Below, in pieces: positions 41,582 through 50,125 of a stretch of 64,000 bases of DNA. Source of the stretch: Streptomyces rhizosphaerihabitans (GTDB lineage Bacteria; Actinomycetota; Actinomycetes; Streptomycetales; Streptomycetaceae); the NCBI RefSeq assembly GCF_025399795.1, contig NZ_JAODTZ010000048.1, positions 1-64,000 of the forward strand, in the 5' to 3' direction. Under the pieces are notes generated by a model, which made no database searches, was not told where the DNA came from, and saw only the letters and a program-made list of their open reading frames with translations. Numbering within the stretch: the stretch's first letter is position 1; every line of letters starts with the position of its first letter. The position numbers and the translations under genes are program-made.

Positions 41582-41863
41582 ATGAACGAGGTTGCACGGC
41601 TGGTCGTCTGGGTGCGCGGACGGGTCCAAGGTGTGGGTTTCCGCTGGTTTACGCGGGCCAAGGTGCTGGAGATCGGCGGGCTGAGTGGTTTTGCTCTCAA
41701 TCTCGACGACGGACGCGTCCAGGTGGTCGCCGAGGGCTCCCGGGCCGGCTGCCAGAACCTGCTCGACTGGCTCCAGGGAGACGACACGCCCGGCCGGGTG
41801 GACGGAGTCACTGAGATCTGGGACACGCCCCGGGGGATCTACGACGGCTTCGCCATCCGGTGA
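41582..41863 (+). CDS. acyP: Acylphosphatase
   Basis: A 93-residue enzyme hydrolysing acyl phosphates. Phosphate-binding loop VRGRVQGVGFRWFT with catalytic Arg, then the Asn in GFALNLDDGRVQVVAEG. The ATG lies 6 bases after a TAGCGT hexamer (41570-41575), consistent with leaderless translation. acyP next to smc is a common actinobacterial arrangement. Confidence 0.95.
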   Translation: MNEVARLVVWVRGRVQGVGFRWFTRAKVLEIGGLSGFALNLDDGRVQVVAEGSRAGCQNLLDWLQGDDTPGRVDGVTEIWDTPRGIYDGFAIR

Positions 41864-42244
41864 CGATGACGGCCTCGATGCCCCGAAAAGATGTCATGGC
41901 GTATGCCACCGGCACCCGTCAGTAGCGGAAACGGCCTGGTGGTTGCCAAGAACGGCTCGAAGTGGCAGGCTCCCGAGGTAACGATGATCTCGACGCCCTG
42001 AGGGCCCCGCAGGAGTCGCCGCGCCGCCGTTTCAGAAGCCGCGCGACAGTGGGTTGCCCGCCGATGCAGGGCGTGATCGTGTTGACCGTCAAACTTTTTG
42101 GTGAGACGCTGAAAGCCCCGCGCACCTTAGCTGTTTGGCATGTGGAACGGCAGCAGGACATCAGCAGTGTCAAGCATCGCGGGTGCGATTCCCTCACGAC
42201 CCACACCGCTTCGGTCGGTCACTCAGTGTGGAGGACCATCCATC
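41864..42244. other. Gene-free region upstream of the small coiled-coil gene
   Basis: 381 bases with the palindrome TTGACCGTCAA at 42082-42092, followed by a T run and AT-richer sequence likely to contain a promoter. No RNA gene could be folded with confidence. Confidence 0.45.
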
Positions 42245-42448
42245 ATGGCAAAGGCGCTTCTCGGTTACGTCGGCGGTTCCGATCCGCGACTCATTGCCGA
42301 GATGCGACGGCTCCAGCAGCGCGTCCAGGACCTCGAATCCGAGCTCGTACGGATTCAGGCCGAGAACGACGCGCTCGCGGCTGCCGCTTCTCACGACTCG
42401 CTTCTCGAGAGCATCGACGTACCCCAGGCGGAGCCTGCGCTCACCTGA
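42245..42448 (+). CDS. Small conserved coiled-coil protein upstream of smc
   Basis: A 67-residue acidic protein. The middle (LIAEMRRLQQRVQDLESELV, then RIQAENDALAAA) is a clear heptad coiled coil, with a short conserved head MAKALLGYVGGSDPR. I recall the same small gene upstream of smc in other Streptomyces, but no function. It has its own promoter region and a strong terminator, so it is not cotranscribed with smc. Confidence 0.8.
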   Translation: MAKALLGYVGGSDPRLIAEMRRLQQRVQDLESELVRIQAENDALAAAASHDSLLESIDVPQAEPALT

Positions 42449-42515
42449 TCACTGCACCGCACCACGACAGCAGTGGTTGGGCAGCCCGAATCAACCGCTA
42501 AGTTGTCAGATTTGC

Positions 42516-42539
42516 AAGGGACGCCCTCAGGCGTCCCTT
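42516..42539 (+). terminator. Terminator after the small coiled-coil gene
   Basis: Perfect 10-bp stem AAGGGACGCC / GGCGTCCCTT, loop CTCA, followed by the T-rich CTTCTTTCTTTC. Separates the small gene from smc. Confidence 0.9.
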
Positions 42540-42655
42540 CTTTCTTTCCCCCGAGCACCCTTCCCCCTCTTTAACGTCTGGTGTGCCCTGCGCGTTCATG
42601 GGTGAAACCGGGCGTTCATGGAGTGAGACCGACCCGAAAGGTAGAGTCCAGCGGC

Positions 42656-45600
42656 GTGCACCTCAAGGCCCTGACCCTGCGCGGGTTCAAGTCGTTCGCC
42701 TCCGCGACCACGCTGCGGTTCGAGCCGGGCATCACCTGTGTCGTGGGCCCCAACGGCTCGGGCAAGTCCAACGTCGTGGACGCGCTCAGCTGGGTCATGG
42801 GCGAGCAGGGGGCCAAGTCGCTGCGCGGCGGAAAGATGGAGGACGTCATCTTCGCCGGCACCACCGGGCGTCCGCCGCTCGGCCGTGCCGAGGTCTCCCT
42901 CACCATCGACAACTCCGACGGGGCCCTGCCCATCGAGTACGCCGAGGTCACCATCACGCGGATCATGTTCCGCAACGGCGGCAGCGAGTACCAGATCAAC
43001 GGCGACACCTGCCGACTGCTGGACATCCAGGAGCTGTTGTCCGACTCCGGCATCGGCCGTGAGATGCACGTCATCGTCGGACAGGGCCAGCTCGACTCCG
43101 TCCTGCACGCCGACCCGATGGGCCGCCGCGCCTTCATCGAGGAGGCGGCGGGCGTCCTCAAGCACCGCAAGCGCAAGGAGAAGGCGCTGCGGAAACTGGA
43201 CGCCATGAAGGCGAACATGGCCCGCGTCCAGGACCTCACGGACGAGCTGCGGCGCCAGTTGAAGCCGCTCGGCCGGCAGGCCGCCGTGGCACGTCGCGCC
43301 GCCGTCATCCAGGCCGACCTGCGCGACGCCCGGCTGCGCCTTCTCGCCGACGACCTCGTACGCCTGCGGGGGGCGCTCCAGTCCGAGATCGCCGACGAGG
43401 CCGCGCTCAAGCAGCGCAAGGACTCCGCCGAGGCCGAGCTGAAGCAGGCGCTCCAGCGGGAGGCCCTGCTGGAGGACGAGGTACGGCAGCTGACGCCGCG
43501 CCTGCAGCGCGCCCAGCAGACCTGGTACGAACTCTCCCAGCTCGCCGAACGGGTGCGCGGCACGATCTCGCTGGCCGACGCGCGCGTGAAGAGTGCCACC
43601 TCGGTGCCCGCCGAGGAACGGCGCGGACGCGACCCCGAGGACATGGAGCGCGAGGCCGCCCGCATCCGTGAGCAGGAGGCCGAACTCGAAGCGGCTCTGG
43701 AGGCGGCCGAACGGGCCCTGGAGGACACCGTCGCGCACCGCGCCGAACTGGAGCGTGAACTCACCGTCGAGGAGCGCCGCCTCAAGGACGTGGCCCGCGC
43801 CATCGCCGACCGCCGCGAGGGCCTCGCCCGCCTGGGCGGCCAGGTCAACGCCGCACGTTCACGCGCGGCCTCCGCGCGGGCCGAGATCGACCGGCTCGCC
43901 GCCGCCCGCGACGAGGCCCAGGAGCGCGCTGTCACCGCCCAGGAGGAGTACGAGCAGCTGAAGGCCGAGGTGGACGGTCTCGACGCGGGCGACGCCGACC
44001 TCGCCGAACAGCACGAGGCGGCCAGGCGGGCGCTGTCCGACGCGGAGGCCGCGCTGAGCGCGGCCCGCGAGGCGGCCACCGCGGCCGAACGCGAGCGGGC
44101 CGCCACCCAGGCCCGCCGCGAGGCGCTGGCCCTCGGCCTGCGGCGCAAGGACGGCACGGGAGCCCTGCTCGGCGCCACGGACCGGCTCACGGGCGTACTG
44201 GGTCCCGCCGCCGGACTGCTGTCGGTCACTCCCGGCTTCGAGGTTCCGCTCGCCGCCGCGTTCGGCGCGGCCGCGGACGCCATCGCGGTCAGCACACCCG
44301 CCTCGGCGGCGGAGGCCATCCGTCTGCTGCGCAAGCAGGACGCGGGCCGCGCGGCGCTGCTGCTCGCCGGAGCACCCGAGGAACCCCGCGCCGACGCCGG
44401 TCCGACGGGCGGCGCCTCCATGGACGTACCCCTTCGTGATGACCAGGACCGGGGCCGGGACCGGGGCCAGAATCAGGGCCAGAACCGGGACCGGGAACAG
44501 GAACAGGACCGGGACGTGGAGCGGGGCGACGGGCCGCCGTACGCCGCCGATCTCGTCCGTGGTCCCGCCGAGCTGATGCCCGCCGTACGGCGGCTGCTGC
44601 GCGGGATCGTCGTCGTAGGGACCCTCGAAGAAGCCGAGGATCTGGTCTACGCGCGGCCCGGACTCACCGCGGTGACCGCCGAGGGCGACCTGCTCGCGGC
44701 GCACTTCGCGCACGGCGGGTCCGCAGGGGCGCCCAGCCTGCTCGAAGTGCAGGCCTCCGTGGACGAGGCGGCGGCCGAGCTGGAGGAACTGGCCGTCCGC
44801 TGCGACGAGTTGACCGAGACGCAGCGTCTGGCGGCCGAGTTGCGCACGCAGCGGGCCGCGCTCGTCGAGGAGTTGGGGGAGCGGCGGCGGGCCGCCGAGC
44901 GGGAGAAGTCCTCGGTCGCGCAGCAGCTCGGACGGCTGGCCGGGCAGGCGCGGGGCGCCGCGGGCGAGGCGGAACGCAGCACCGCGGCCGCCGCCCGCGC
45001 GCAGGAGGCGCTCGACCGGGCCGTGGAGGAGGCCGAGGAGCTGGCCGAACGGCTCGCCGTGGCCGAGGAGATGCCCGTCGAGGAGGAGCCCGACACCTCG
45101 GTACGGGACCGGCTCGCCGCCGACGGCGCCAACGCGCGGCAGACGGAGATGGAGGCCCGGCTCCAGGTGCGTACGCACGAGGAGCGGGTCAAGGGACTCG
45201 CCGGACGGGCCGACTCGCTCGACCGGGCCGCCCGCGCCGAACGCGAGGCACGCGCGCGGGCCGAACAGCGCCGGGCGCGGCTGCGTCATGAGGCGGCCGT
45301 CGCCGAGGCCGTCGCCTCCGGTGCCCGGCAGTTGCTCGCGCACGTCGAGGTCTCGCTCGGCCGGGCCGAGGAGGAGCGCACCGCCGCCGACAGCGCCAAG
45401 GCCCACCGTGAGCAGGAGCTCGTCGCCGCGCGCGGCCAGGGCCGCGATCTCAAGGCGGAGCTCGACAAGCTCACCGACTCGGTGCACCGGGGCGAGGTGC
45501 TCGGCGCGGAGAAGCGGATGCGCATTGAGCAGCTGGAGGCGAAGGCGCTGGACGAACTCGGCGTCGAGCCGGCGGGCCTCGTCGCGGACTACGGCCCCGA

Positions 45601-46333
45601 CCAGCTCGTACCGCCGTCGCTGCCCGCCGAGGGCGAGGAACTGCCCGAGGACCCGGAGCACCCGCGCAACCAGCCGCGGCAGTTCCACCGTGCCGAGCAG
45701 GAGAAGCGGCTCAAGTCGGCCGAACGGGCGTACCAGCAGCTCGGCAAGGTCAATCCGCTCGCCCTGGAGGAGTTCGCCGCGCTGGAGGAGCGCCACAAGT
45801 TCCTCAGCGAGCAGCTGGAGGACCTCAAGAAGACGCGCGCCGACCTCCTCCAGGTGGTGAAGGAGGTCGACGAGCGCGTCGAGCAGGTCTTCACCGAGGC
45901 GTACCGGGACACCGCCCGGGAGTTCGAGGGCGTCTTCAGCCGGCTGTTCCCGGGCGGGGAGGGGCGGCTCATCCTGACCGATCCCGACAACATGCTCACC
46001 ACGGGTGTCGACGTGGAGGCCAGGCCGCCGGGCAAGAAAGTCAAGCGGCTCAGCCTGCTCTCCGGCGGCGAGCGGTCGCTGACCGCCGTCGCGCTCCTCG
46101 TGTCGATCTTCAAGGCGCGCCCCAGCCCGTTCTACGTGATGGACGAGGTCGAGGCGGCGCTGGACGACACCAATCTCCAGCGGCTGATCAGGATCATGCA
46201 GGAGCTGCAGGAGGCCTCCCAGCTGATCGTGATCACGCATCAGAAGCGCACGATGGAGGTCGCCGACGCGCTGTACGGCGTCTCCATGCAGGGCGACGGC
46301 GTCTCGAAGGTCATCAGCCAGCGACTGCGGTGA
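42656..46333 (+). CDS. smc: Chromosome segregation ATPase Smc
   Basis: Condensin-like ATPase that organises the chromosome with ScpAB. 1225 residues: Walker A GPNGSGKS at 31-38, two coiled coils, a hinge near 520-680, signature LSGGE at 1135-1139 and Walker B VMDEVEAALD around Asp1163-Glu1164. GTG 42656 is the first codon of the conserved start (HLKALTLRGFKSF); TAGAGT 8 bases upstream suggests a leaderless mRNA. About 35 Arg/Asp/Gln/Glu-rich residues (near 590-625, units like DRGRDRGQNQGQ) are inserted in the hinge region. A 35-bp tandem repeat follows the stop. Confidence 0.98.
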   Translation: MHLKALTLRGFKSFASATTLRFEPGITCVVGPNGSGKSNVVDALSWVMGEQGAKSLRGGKMEDVIFAGTTGRPPLGRAEVSLTIDNSDGALPIEYAEVTITRIMFRNGGSEYQINGDTCRLLDIQELLSDSGIGREMHVIVGQGQLDSVLHADPMGRRAFIEEAAGVLKHRKRKEKALRKLDAMKANMARVQDLTDELRRQLKPLGRQAAVARRAAVIQADLRDARLRLLADDLVRLRGALQSEIADEAALKQRKDSAEAELKQALQREALLEDEVRQLTPRLQRAQQTWYELSQLAERVRGTISLADARVKSATSVPAEERRGRDPEDMEREAARIREQEAELEAALEAAERALEDTVAHRAELERELTVEERRLKDVARAIADRREGLARLGGQVNAARSRAASARAEIDRLAAARDEAQERAVTAQEEYEQLKAEVDGLDAGDADLAEQHEAARRALSDAEAALSAAREAATAAERERAATQARREALALGLRRKDGTGALLGATDRLTGVLGPAAGLLSVTPGFEVPLAAAFGAAADAIAVSTPASAAEAIRLLRKQDAGRAALLLAGAPEEPRADAGPTGGASMDVPLRDDQDRGRDRGQNQGQNRDREQEQDRDVERGDGPPYAADLVRGPAELMPAVRRLLRGIVVVGTLEEAEDLVYARPGLTAVTAEGDLLAAHFAHGGSAGAPSLLEVQASVDEAAAELEELAVRCDELTETQRLAAELRTQRAALVEELGERRRAAEREKSSVAQQLGRLAGQARGAAGEAERSTAAAARAQEALDRAVEEAEELAERLAVAEEMPVEEEPDTSVRDRLAADGANARQTEMEARLQVRTHEERVKGLAGRADSLDRAARAEREARARAEQRRARLRHEAAVAEAVASGARQLLAHVEVSLGRAEEERTAADSAKAHREQELVAARGQGRDLKAELDKLTDSVHRGEVLGAEKRMRIEQLEAKALDELGVEPAGLVADYGPDQLVPPSLPAEGEELPEDPEHPRNQPRQFHRAEQEKRLKSAERAYQQLGKVNPLALEEFAALEERHKFLSEQLEDLKKTRADLLQVVKEVDERVEQVFTEAYRDTAREFEGVFSRLFPGGEGRLILTDPDNMLTTGVDVEARPPGKKVKRLSLLSGGERSLTAVALLVSIFKARPSPFYVMDEVEAALDDTNLQRLIRIMQELQEASQLIVITHQKRTMEVADALYGVSMQGDGVSKVISQRLR

Positions 46334-46432
46334 CGCCCCGGCGCACCCTCCGTGCGCCCGTGTCGGCTGACGCCCACGCATGCCCTGTGCGCCCGTGTCG
46401 GCTGACGCCCACGCATGCCCTGTGCGCCCGTG
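46331..46432. repeat. 35-bp tandem repeat after smc
   Basis: Two full copies (46352-46386 and 46387-46421) and part of a third. A decayed copy at 46331-46351 includes the smc stop codon (TGACGCCCC resembles TGACGCCCA of the unit). Confidence 0.9.
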
Positions 46433-46464
46433 CTCGTACCCCGTACCCACCCGATGCCGTGGGT

Positions 46465-46806
46465 CTACCGCCCGTCCGGCTCCGGCAGGTCCTCGCCGAC
46501 GCCCTCGTCGGCGAGTTCGGCGATCACCTCCGCGTGGCAGCGCTCCGGGACGCACCAGCAGCCGAGCCGGTGGCCGCGCAGGGCGGGGAGCCGGGCCAGG
46601 AGCTCCGGACGCGCGAGCAGATGGGCGCGGTACATCTCGACGACCTCCTCCCGGGTGCCGTCGTGGCCCGGACGGAACGGGCTCGCCAGCGGGGACCCGG
46701 CCAGGTGCCAGCCGCCCCGGTGCATGGCGCGGCCGACGTACACCACATCTGCGTACGCGGGATCGTCGCGGTGACCCTTCAGGTTGACGACCGTGGTGGG
46801 CGGCAT
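46465..46806 (-). CDS. DUF4326 protein
   Basis: A 113-residue protein of the DUF4326 family, found in bacteria and phages and of unknown function. Family marks are the N-terminal VVNLKGHRDDPAYADVVYVG, the ASPFRPG loop and the C-terminal LGCWCVPERCHAEV with three Cys and a His that may bind metal. Minus strand, between smc and the sugar permease. The 516-base region upstream of it (46807-47322) shows only regulatory-looking sequence before glcP. Confidence 0.85.
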   Translation of the reverse strand: MPPTTVVNLKGHRDDPAYADVVYVGRAMHRGGWHLAGSPLASPFRPGHDGTREEVVEMYRAHLLARPELLARLPALRGHRLGCWCVPERCHAEVIAELADEGVGEDLPEPDGR

Positions 46807-47115
46807 GACCGGATCCTCGCCGCTCGGGCCGTCACGGGCAACGCGAACACGGCACGGACGGTGTCGGCGCGGGCGTACCCCCGCGGGCCGTCCGCCGTGT
46901 TCCGCATGTCACACCCGGGCGTTTCGTTCAGGATCCGCATGCCGGGACAACGCTCCGGCCGTCGCCCGAGCCGGAGGTCCCGACGGGCGCGATCCCACGT
47001 GCGGTCGGCCGTGGGCAGGCCGAAACGCTGCGGATTCCGCTGCTCCGACACGCGGGAGTGGCAGCGCGGCCCGGCGCTCACCGTGACCTTTGATGGAGCA
47101 TTCAGGCACTCAACA

Positions 47116-47189
47116 TTCAAGTATTGAACACAGCTACGTCACATGAGACAGATAAACGCACATGGCGCCAACTTTGACTTCGAAAGTTG
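47116..47189. promoter_or_regulatory. Two palindromes upstream of the sugar permease gene
   Basis: TTCAA-GTA-TTGAA (47116-47128) and CAACTTT-N7-AAAGTTG (47169-47189), both perfect and sharing a CAA/TTG ending. They lie in the most AT-rich part of the gap, 135-205 bases before the start codon, and are candidate operators for sugar-responsive control. Confidence 0.45.
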
Positions 47190-47322
47190 AAGACATAGTC
47201 TCTCCGACGTTGCTTTTACCTTCAGGTGGTGGCCCACGTGAACATGTGCGCCACTGGTACCACCAGCGAAGGGTTTCGCCCCCCACCCCCGGCAGCGAGG
47301 CCGGTGGCCCGAGGAGTTTTAC

Positions 47323-48741
47323 GTGACCAGCGCATCGCAGGCACCCAAGTCAGAAGCCAGGTTGGCTCACCCCGAACATCTCGGGCATGTCATCTTCATC
47401 GCGGCGGCGGCCGCCATGGGCGGCTTTCTGTTCGGCTACGACAGTGCCGTGATCAACGGTGCCGTCGAGGCCATCCGAAGCCGCTACGACATCGGCTCCG
47501 CCGCCCTGGCCCAGGTCATCGCCATCGCCCTGATCGGCTGCGCCATCGGCGCCGCGACCGCCGGCCGCATGGCCGACCGCATCGGCCGCATCCGCTGCAT
47601 GCAGATCTCCGCGAGCCTCTTCACCATCAGCGCCATCGGCTCGGCGCTGCCCTTCGCGCTGTGGGACCTCGCCTTCTGGCGCATCGTCGGCGGATTCGCC
47701 ATCGGCATGGCCTCCGTCATCGGCCCCGCCTACATCGCCGAGGTCTCCCCGGCCGCGTACCGCGGACGGCTCGGCTCGTTCCAGCAGGCCGCGATCGTCG
47801 TCGGCATTGCCATCTCGCAGCTCGTCAACTACGCGATCCTGAACGCCGCCGGCGGCGAACAGCGGGGCCAGCTCCTGGGCCTGGAAGCCTGGCAGGTCAT
47901 GCTCGGCGTCATGGTCATCCCGGCCGTCCTCTACGGTCTGCTCTCCTTCGCCATCCCCGAGTCGCCGCGCTTCCTGCTCGAGGTCGGCCGCAGGGACCGT
48001 GCCCGTGAGGTGCTCAAGGAGGTCGAGGGCGACAAGATCGACCTGGACGCCCGTGTCGCCGAGATCGAGCACGCCATGAAGCGCGAGCACAAGTCGACCT
48101 TCAAGGACCTGCTCGGCGGGACCGTTTTCTTCAAGCCGATCGTCTGGGTCGGTATCGGCCTCTCGGTCTTCCAGCAGTTCGTCGGCATCAACATCGCGTT
48201 CTACTACTCCGCGACGCTGTGGCAGTCGGTCGGCGTCAACCCGACGGACTCGTTCTTCTACTCGTTCACCACGTCGATCATCAACATCATCGGCACCGTG
48301 ATCGCCATGATCTTCGTGGACCGCATCGGCCGTAAGCCGCTCGCCCTCATCGGCTCCGTGGGTATGGCCATCGGTCTCGGCGCGGAGGCCTGGGCCTTCT
48401 CCTACGACCTGGTCGACGGCAAGCTGCCGGCCACCCAGGGCTGGGTCGCCCTGATCGCCGCCCACGTCTTCGTCCTCTTCTTCGCCCTCTCGTGGGGTGT
48501 CGTGGTCTGGGTCTTCCTGGGCGAGATGTTCCCGAACCACATCCGCGCCGCCGCGCTCGGTGTCGCAGCCTCCGCGCAGTGGATGGCCAACTGGGCCATC
48601 ACCGCGAGCTTCCCGTCGCTGGCCGACTGGAACCTGTCCGGCACCTATGTGATCTACACGTTCTTCGCCGTGCTCTCCATCCCCTTCGTGCTCAAGTTCG
48701 TCAAGGAGACGAAGGGCAAGACGCTGGAGGAGATGGGCTAG
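47323..48741 (+). CDS. glcP: Sugar porter, GlcP-type glucose permease
   Basis: A 472-residue MFS sugar:proton symporter with twelve membrane helices. Family signatures: GGFLFGYDSAVINGA in helix 1, GRMADRIGR between helices 2 and 3, PESPRFLL before the central loop, QQFVGINIAFYYS in helix 7 and DRIGRKPL. The length and position beside smc match GlcP1, the main glucose transporter of S. coelicolor. The GTG has GAGGAG upstream. Substrate rests on similarity of place and length. Confidence 0.92.
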   Translation: MTSASQAPKSEARLAHPEHLGHVIFIAAAAAMGGFLFGYDSAVINGAVEAIRSRYDIGSAALAQVIAIALIGCAIGAATAGRMADRIGRIRCMQISASLFTISAIGSALPFALWDLAFWRIVGGFAIGMASVIGPAYIAEVSPAAYRGRLGSFQQAAIVVGIAISQLVNYAILNAAGGEQRGQLLGLEAWQVMLGVMVIPAVLYGLLSFAIPESPRFLLEVGRRDRAREVLKEVEGDKIDLDARVAEIEHAMKREHKSTFKDLLGGTVFFKPIVWVGIGLSVFQQFVGINIAFYYSATLWQSVGVNPTDSFFYSFTTSIINIIGTVIAMIFVDRIGRKPLALIGSVGMAIGLGAEAWAFSYDLVDGKLPATQGWVALIAAHVFVLFFALSWGVVVWVFLGEMFPNHIRAAALGVAASAQWMANWAITASFPSLADWNLSGTYVIYTFFAVLSIPFVLKFVKETKGKTLEEMG

Positions 48742-48844
48742 CCGCCCGCGTCACCGGCGGCTCCTCGCGAGCCCCGGTGGCACCCATGAACTCGAGGAGA
48801 AGGGCCAAGTCCCCGCTGCCCCTCTCCTCGTACTCGTGAAGAGG

Positions 48845-48895
48845 GCGTGCTGCCCCGGCTCGGACCGTCAGGTCAATCGAGCCGGGGCAGCACGC
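48845..48895. terminator. Bidirectional terminator using coding sequence
   Basis: Perfect 17-bp arms 48845-48861 and 48879-48895. The right arm is the last codons (VLPRL) of the minus-strand oxidoreductase gene and its stop codon falls in the loop. Serves glcP in the plus direction. Confidence 0.8.
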
Positions 48896-49841
48896 TTTCG
48901 CAGAACAGCTGCAGACTGCGCCAGCCCTCGTCCACGGGCATTCCGCCGGACAGCGGATGCAGGACGAGGTTGTCGAGGCCCTGAGCCACGCACTGGTCGG
49001 GCGTGAGGATGCGGTAGACGCCCTCGGCGCGCAACTCCTCGACCGTCGTGGCCGCCGACTTCACCGCCGAGCGGATCTCGCCGGACTGCCAGGAGGCGTA
49101 CGTCCGCGCCTCGTGCAGGAAGTGGGAGCCGTACTCGGCCCAGGCCCGGTCCGGGTCCTCGGCGATGTGCAGCAGGGGCGTCTCTGCGCCGGGCATCATG
49201 GTCCAGCCCTCGGTGCCGTACGCGATGAGCCGCTCCTTGTAGTAGGCCTCCAGCTCGGGCAGGTGCGCGCTCGGGAAGAACGGCAGCCCGAGCCGGGCGG
49301 CGCGCCGGGCCGCCGCCCTGGAGGAACCGCCCACCAGCAGCAGGGGATGCGGATCGGAGAACGGACGCGGGGTGATTCGTACCGTGCGGCCCCGATAGGT
49401 GAACTCCTCGCCGGTCCACGCCTTCAGCACCGTCTCCAGGAGCTCGTCCTGGAGCTCGCCGCGCCGTTTCCAGTCGACGTCGAAGAGCGCATACTCCTCG
49501 GGCCGGTAGCCGATGCCGGCCACGGTCACCAGGCGTCCGCCGCTGAGCAGGTCGAGTACGGCGATCTCCTCGGCGAGACGCAGCGGGTCGTGCAGCGGGC
49601 CGATGACGGCCGAGACGGTGACCGCGAGACGCCGGGTCGCCCCGAAGACCGCGCCCGCGAACGCGAACGGCGAGGGCAGCCAGTTGTTGGCGACTCCGTG
49701 GTGCTCCTCGGTCTGCACCGTGGTGATCCCGCGGTCGTCGGCGTACGTGGCCATCTCGACGGCCGCCTGGTAGCGGGCACTGAGCGAGGCGGGGGTGGCG
49801 TCGGGTTCGACGAGGTTGAAGCGCACGACCGTTACGGGCAT
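48873..49841 (-). CDS. Luciferase-like (LLM) flavin/F420-dependent oxidoreductase
   Basis: A 322-residue TIM-barrel enzyme of the bacterial luciferase-like family. It has the TVQTEEHHGVANNWLPSP segment typical of this branch, VTVSAVIGPLHDPLRLAEE, and the phosphate-binding LLVGGSSRAAARRAARLGL. Cofactor is FMNH2 or F420H2; F420 is made in this organism (cofC at 8931-9569). ATG start with GGGGGG upstream. Its 3' codons form one arm of a terminator. Confidence 0.9.
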   Translation of the reverse strand: MPVTVVRFNLVEPDATPASLSARYQAAVEMATYADDRGITTVQTEEHHGVANNWLPSPFAFAGAVFGATRRLAVTVSAVIGPLHDPLRLAEEIAVLDLLSGGRLVTVAGIGYRPEEYALFDVDWKRRGELQDELLETVLKAWTGEEFTYRGRTVRITPRPFSDPHPLLLVGGSSRAAARRAARLGLPFFPSAHLPELEAYYKERLIAYGTEGWTMMPGAETPLLHIAEDPDRAWAEYGSHFLHEARTYASWQSGEIRSAVKSAATTVEELRAEGVYRILTPDQCVAQGLDNLVLHPLSGGMPVDEGWRSLQLFCESVLPRLD

Positions 49842-50125
49842 GGGGAGCCCCCCTTCGTGTGTGGAGGGGGACGGTAGCTGACGGTGCGTCAGGTTGCCAT
49901 AGCGGCGGACGCCGGGGCCGGGTCGGAGCGCCGGTCGGACCGACGGGCCCGGTGGGGGTGCCGGACGTGGCCCGCGCCCACCGGCGCGGACCGCGCGCTC
50001 CCGGAGCCGCGCGGGGGGCGCCCGGGTCCACCCCGGAGCTCCAAGTGTTCGTACAAAACTACAAGAGTTCCCTTGCGTGGGGGGAAAAGCCTCCCGTGCA
50101 GGGGATGGCTGATACTGGGTCTGTT

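Noticed and set aside
42140..42240. tRNA-like T-arm (GGGTGCGATTCCC) upstream of the small gene
   Set aside because: The stem does not extend to a matching acceptor or anticodon arm, and TTC of the T-loop is altered.
43859..46555. Very long minus-strand reading frame (898 codons) opposite smc
   Set aside because: It is the antisense shadow of a gene with strong third-position GC bias. It has no recognisable motif, and smc itself is certain.
46779..47120. 113-codon minus-strand frame upstream of the sugar permease
   Set aside because: Composition is Arg/Pro-rich without a family pattern, and it spans the AT-rich regulatory patch. Treated as noncoding.
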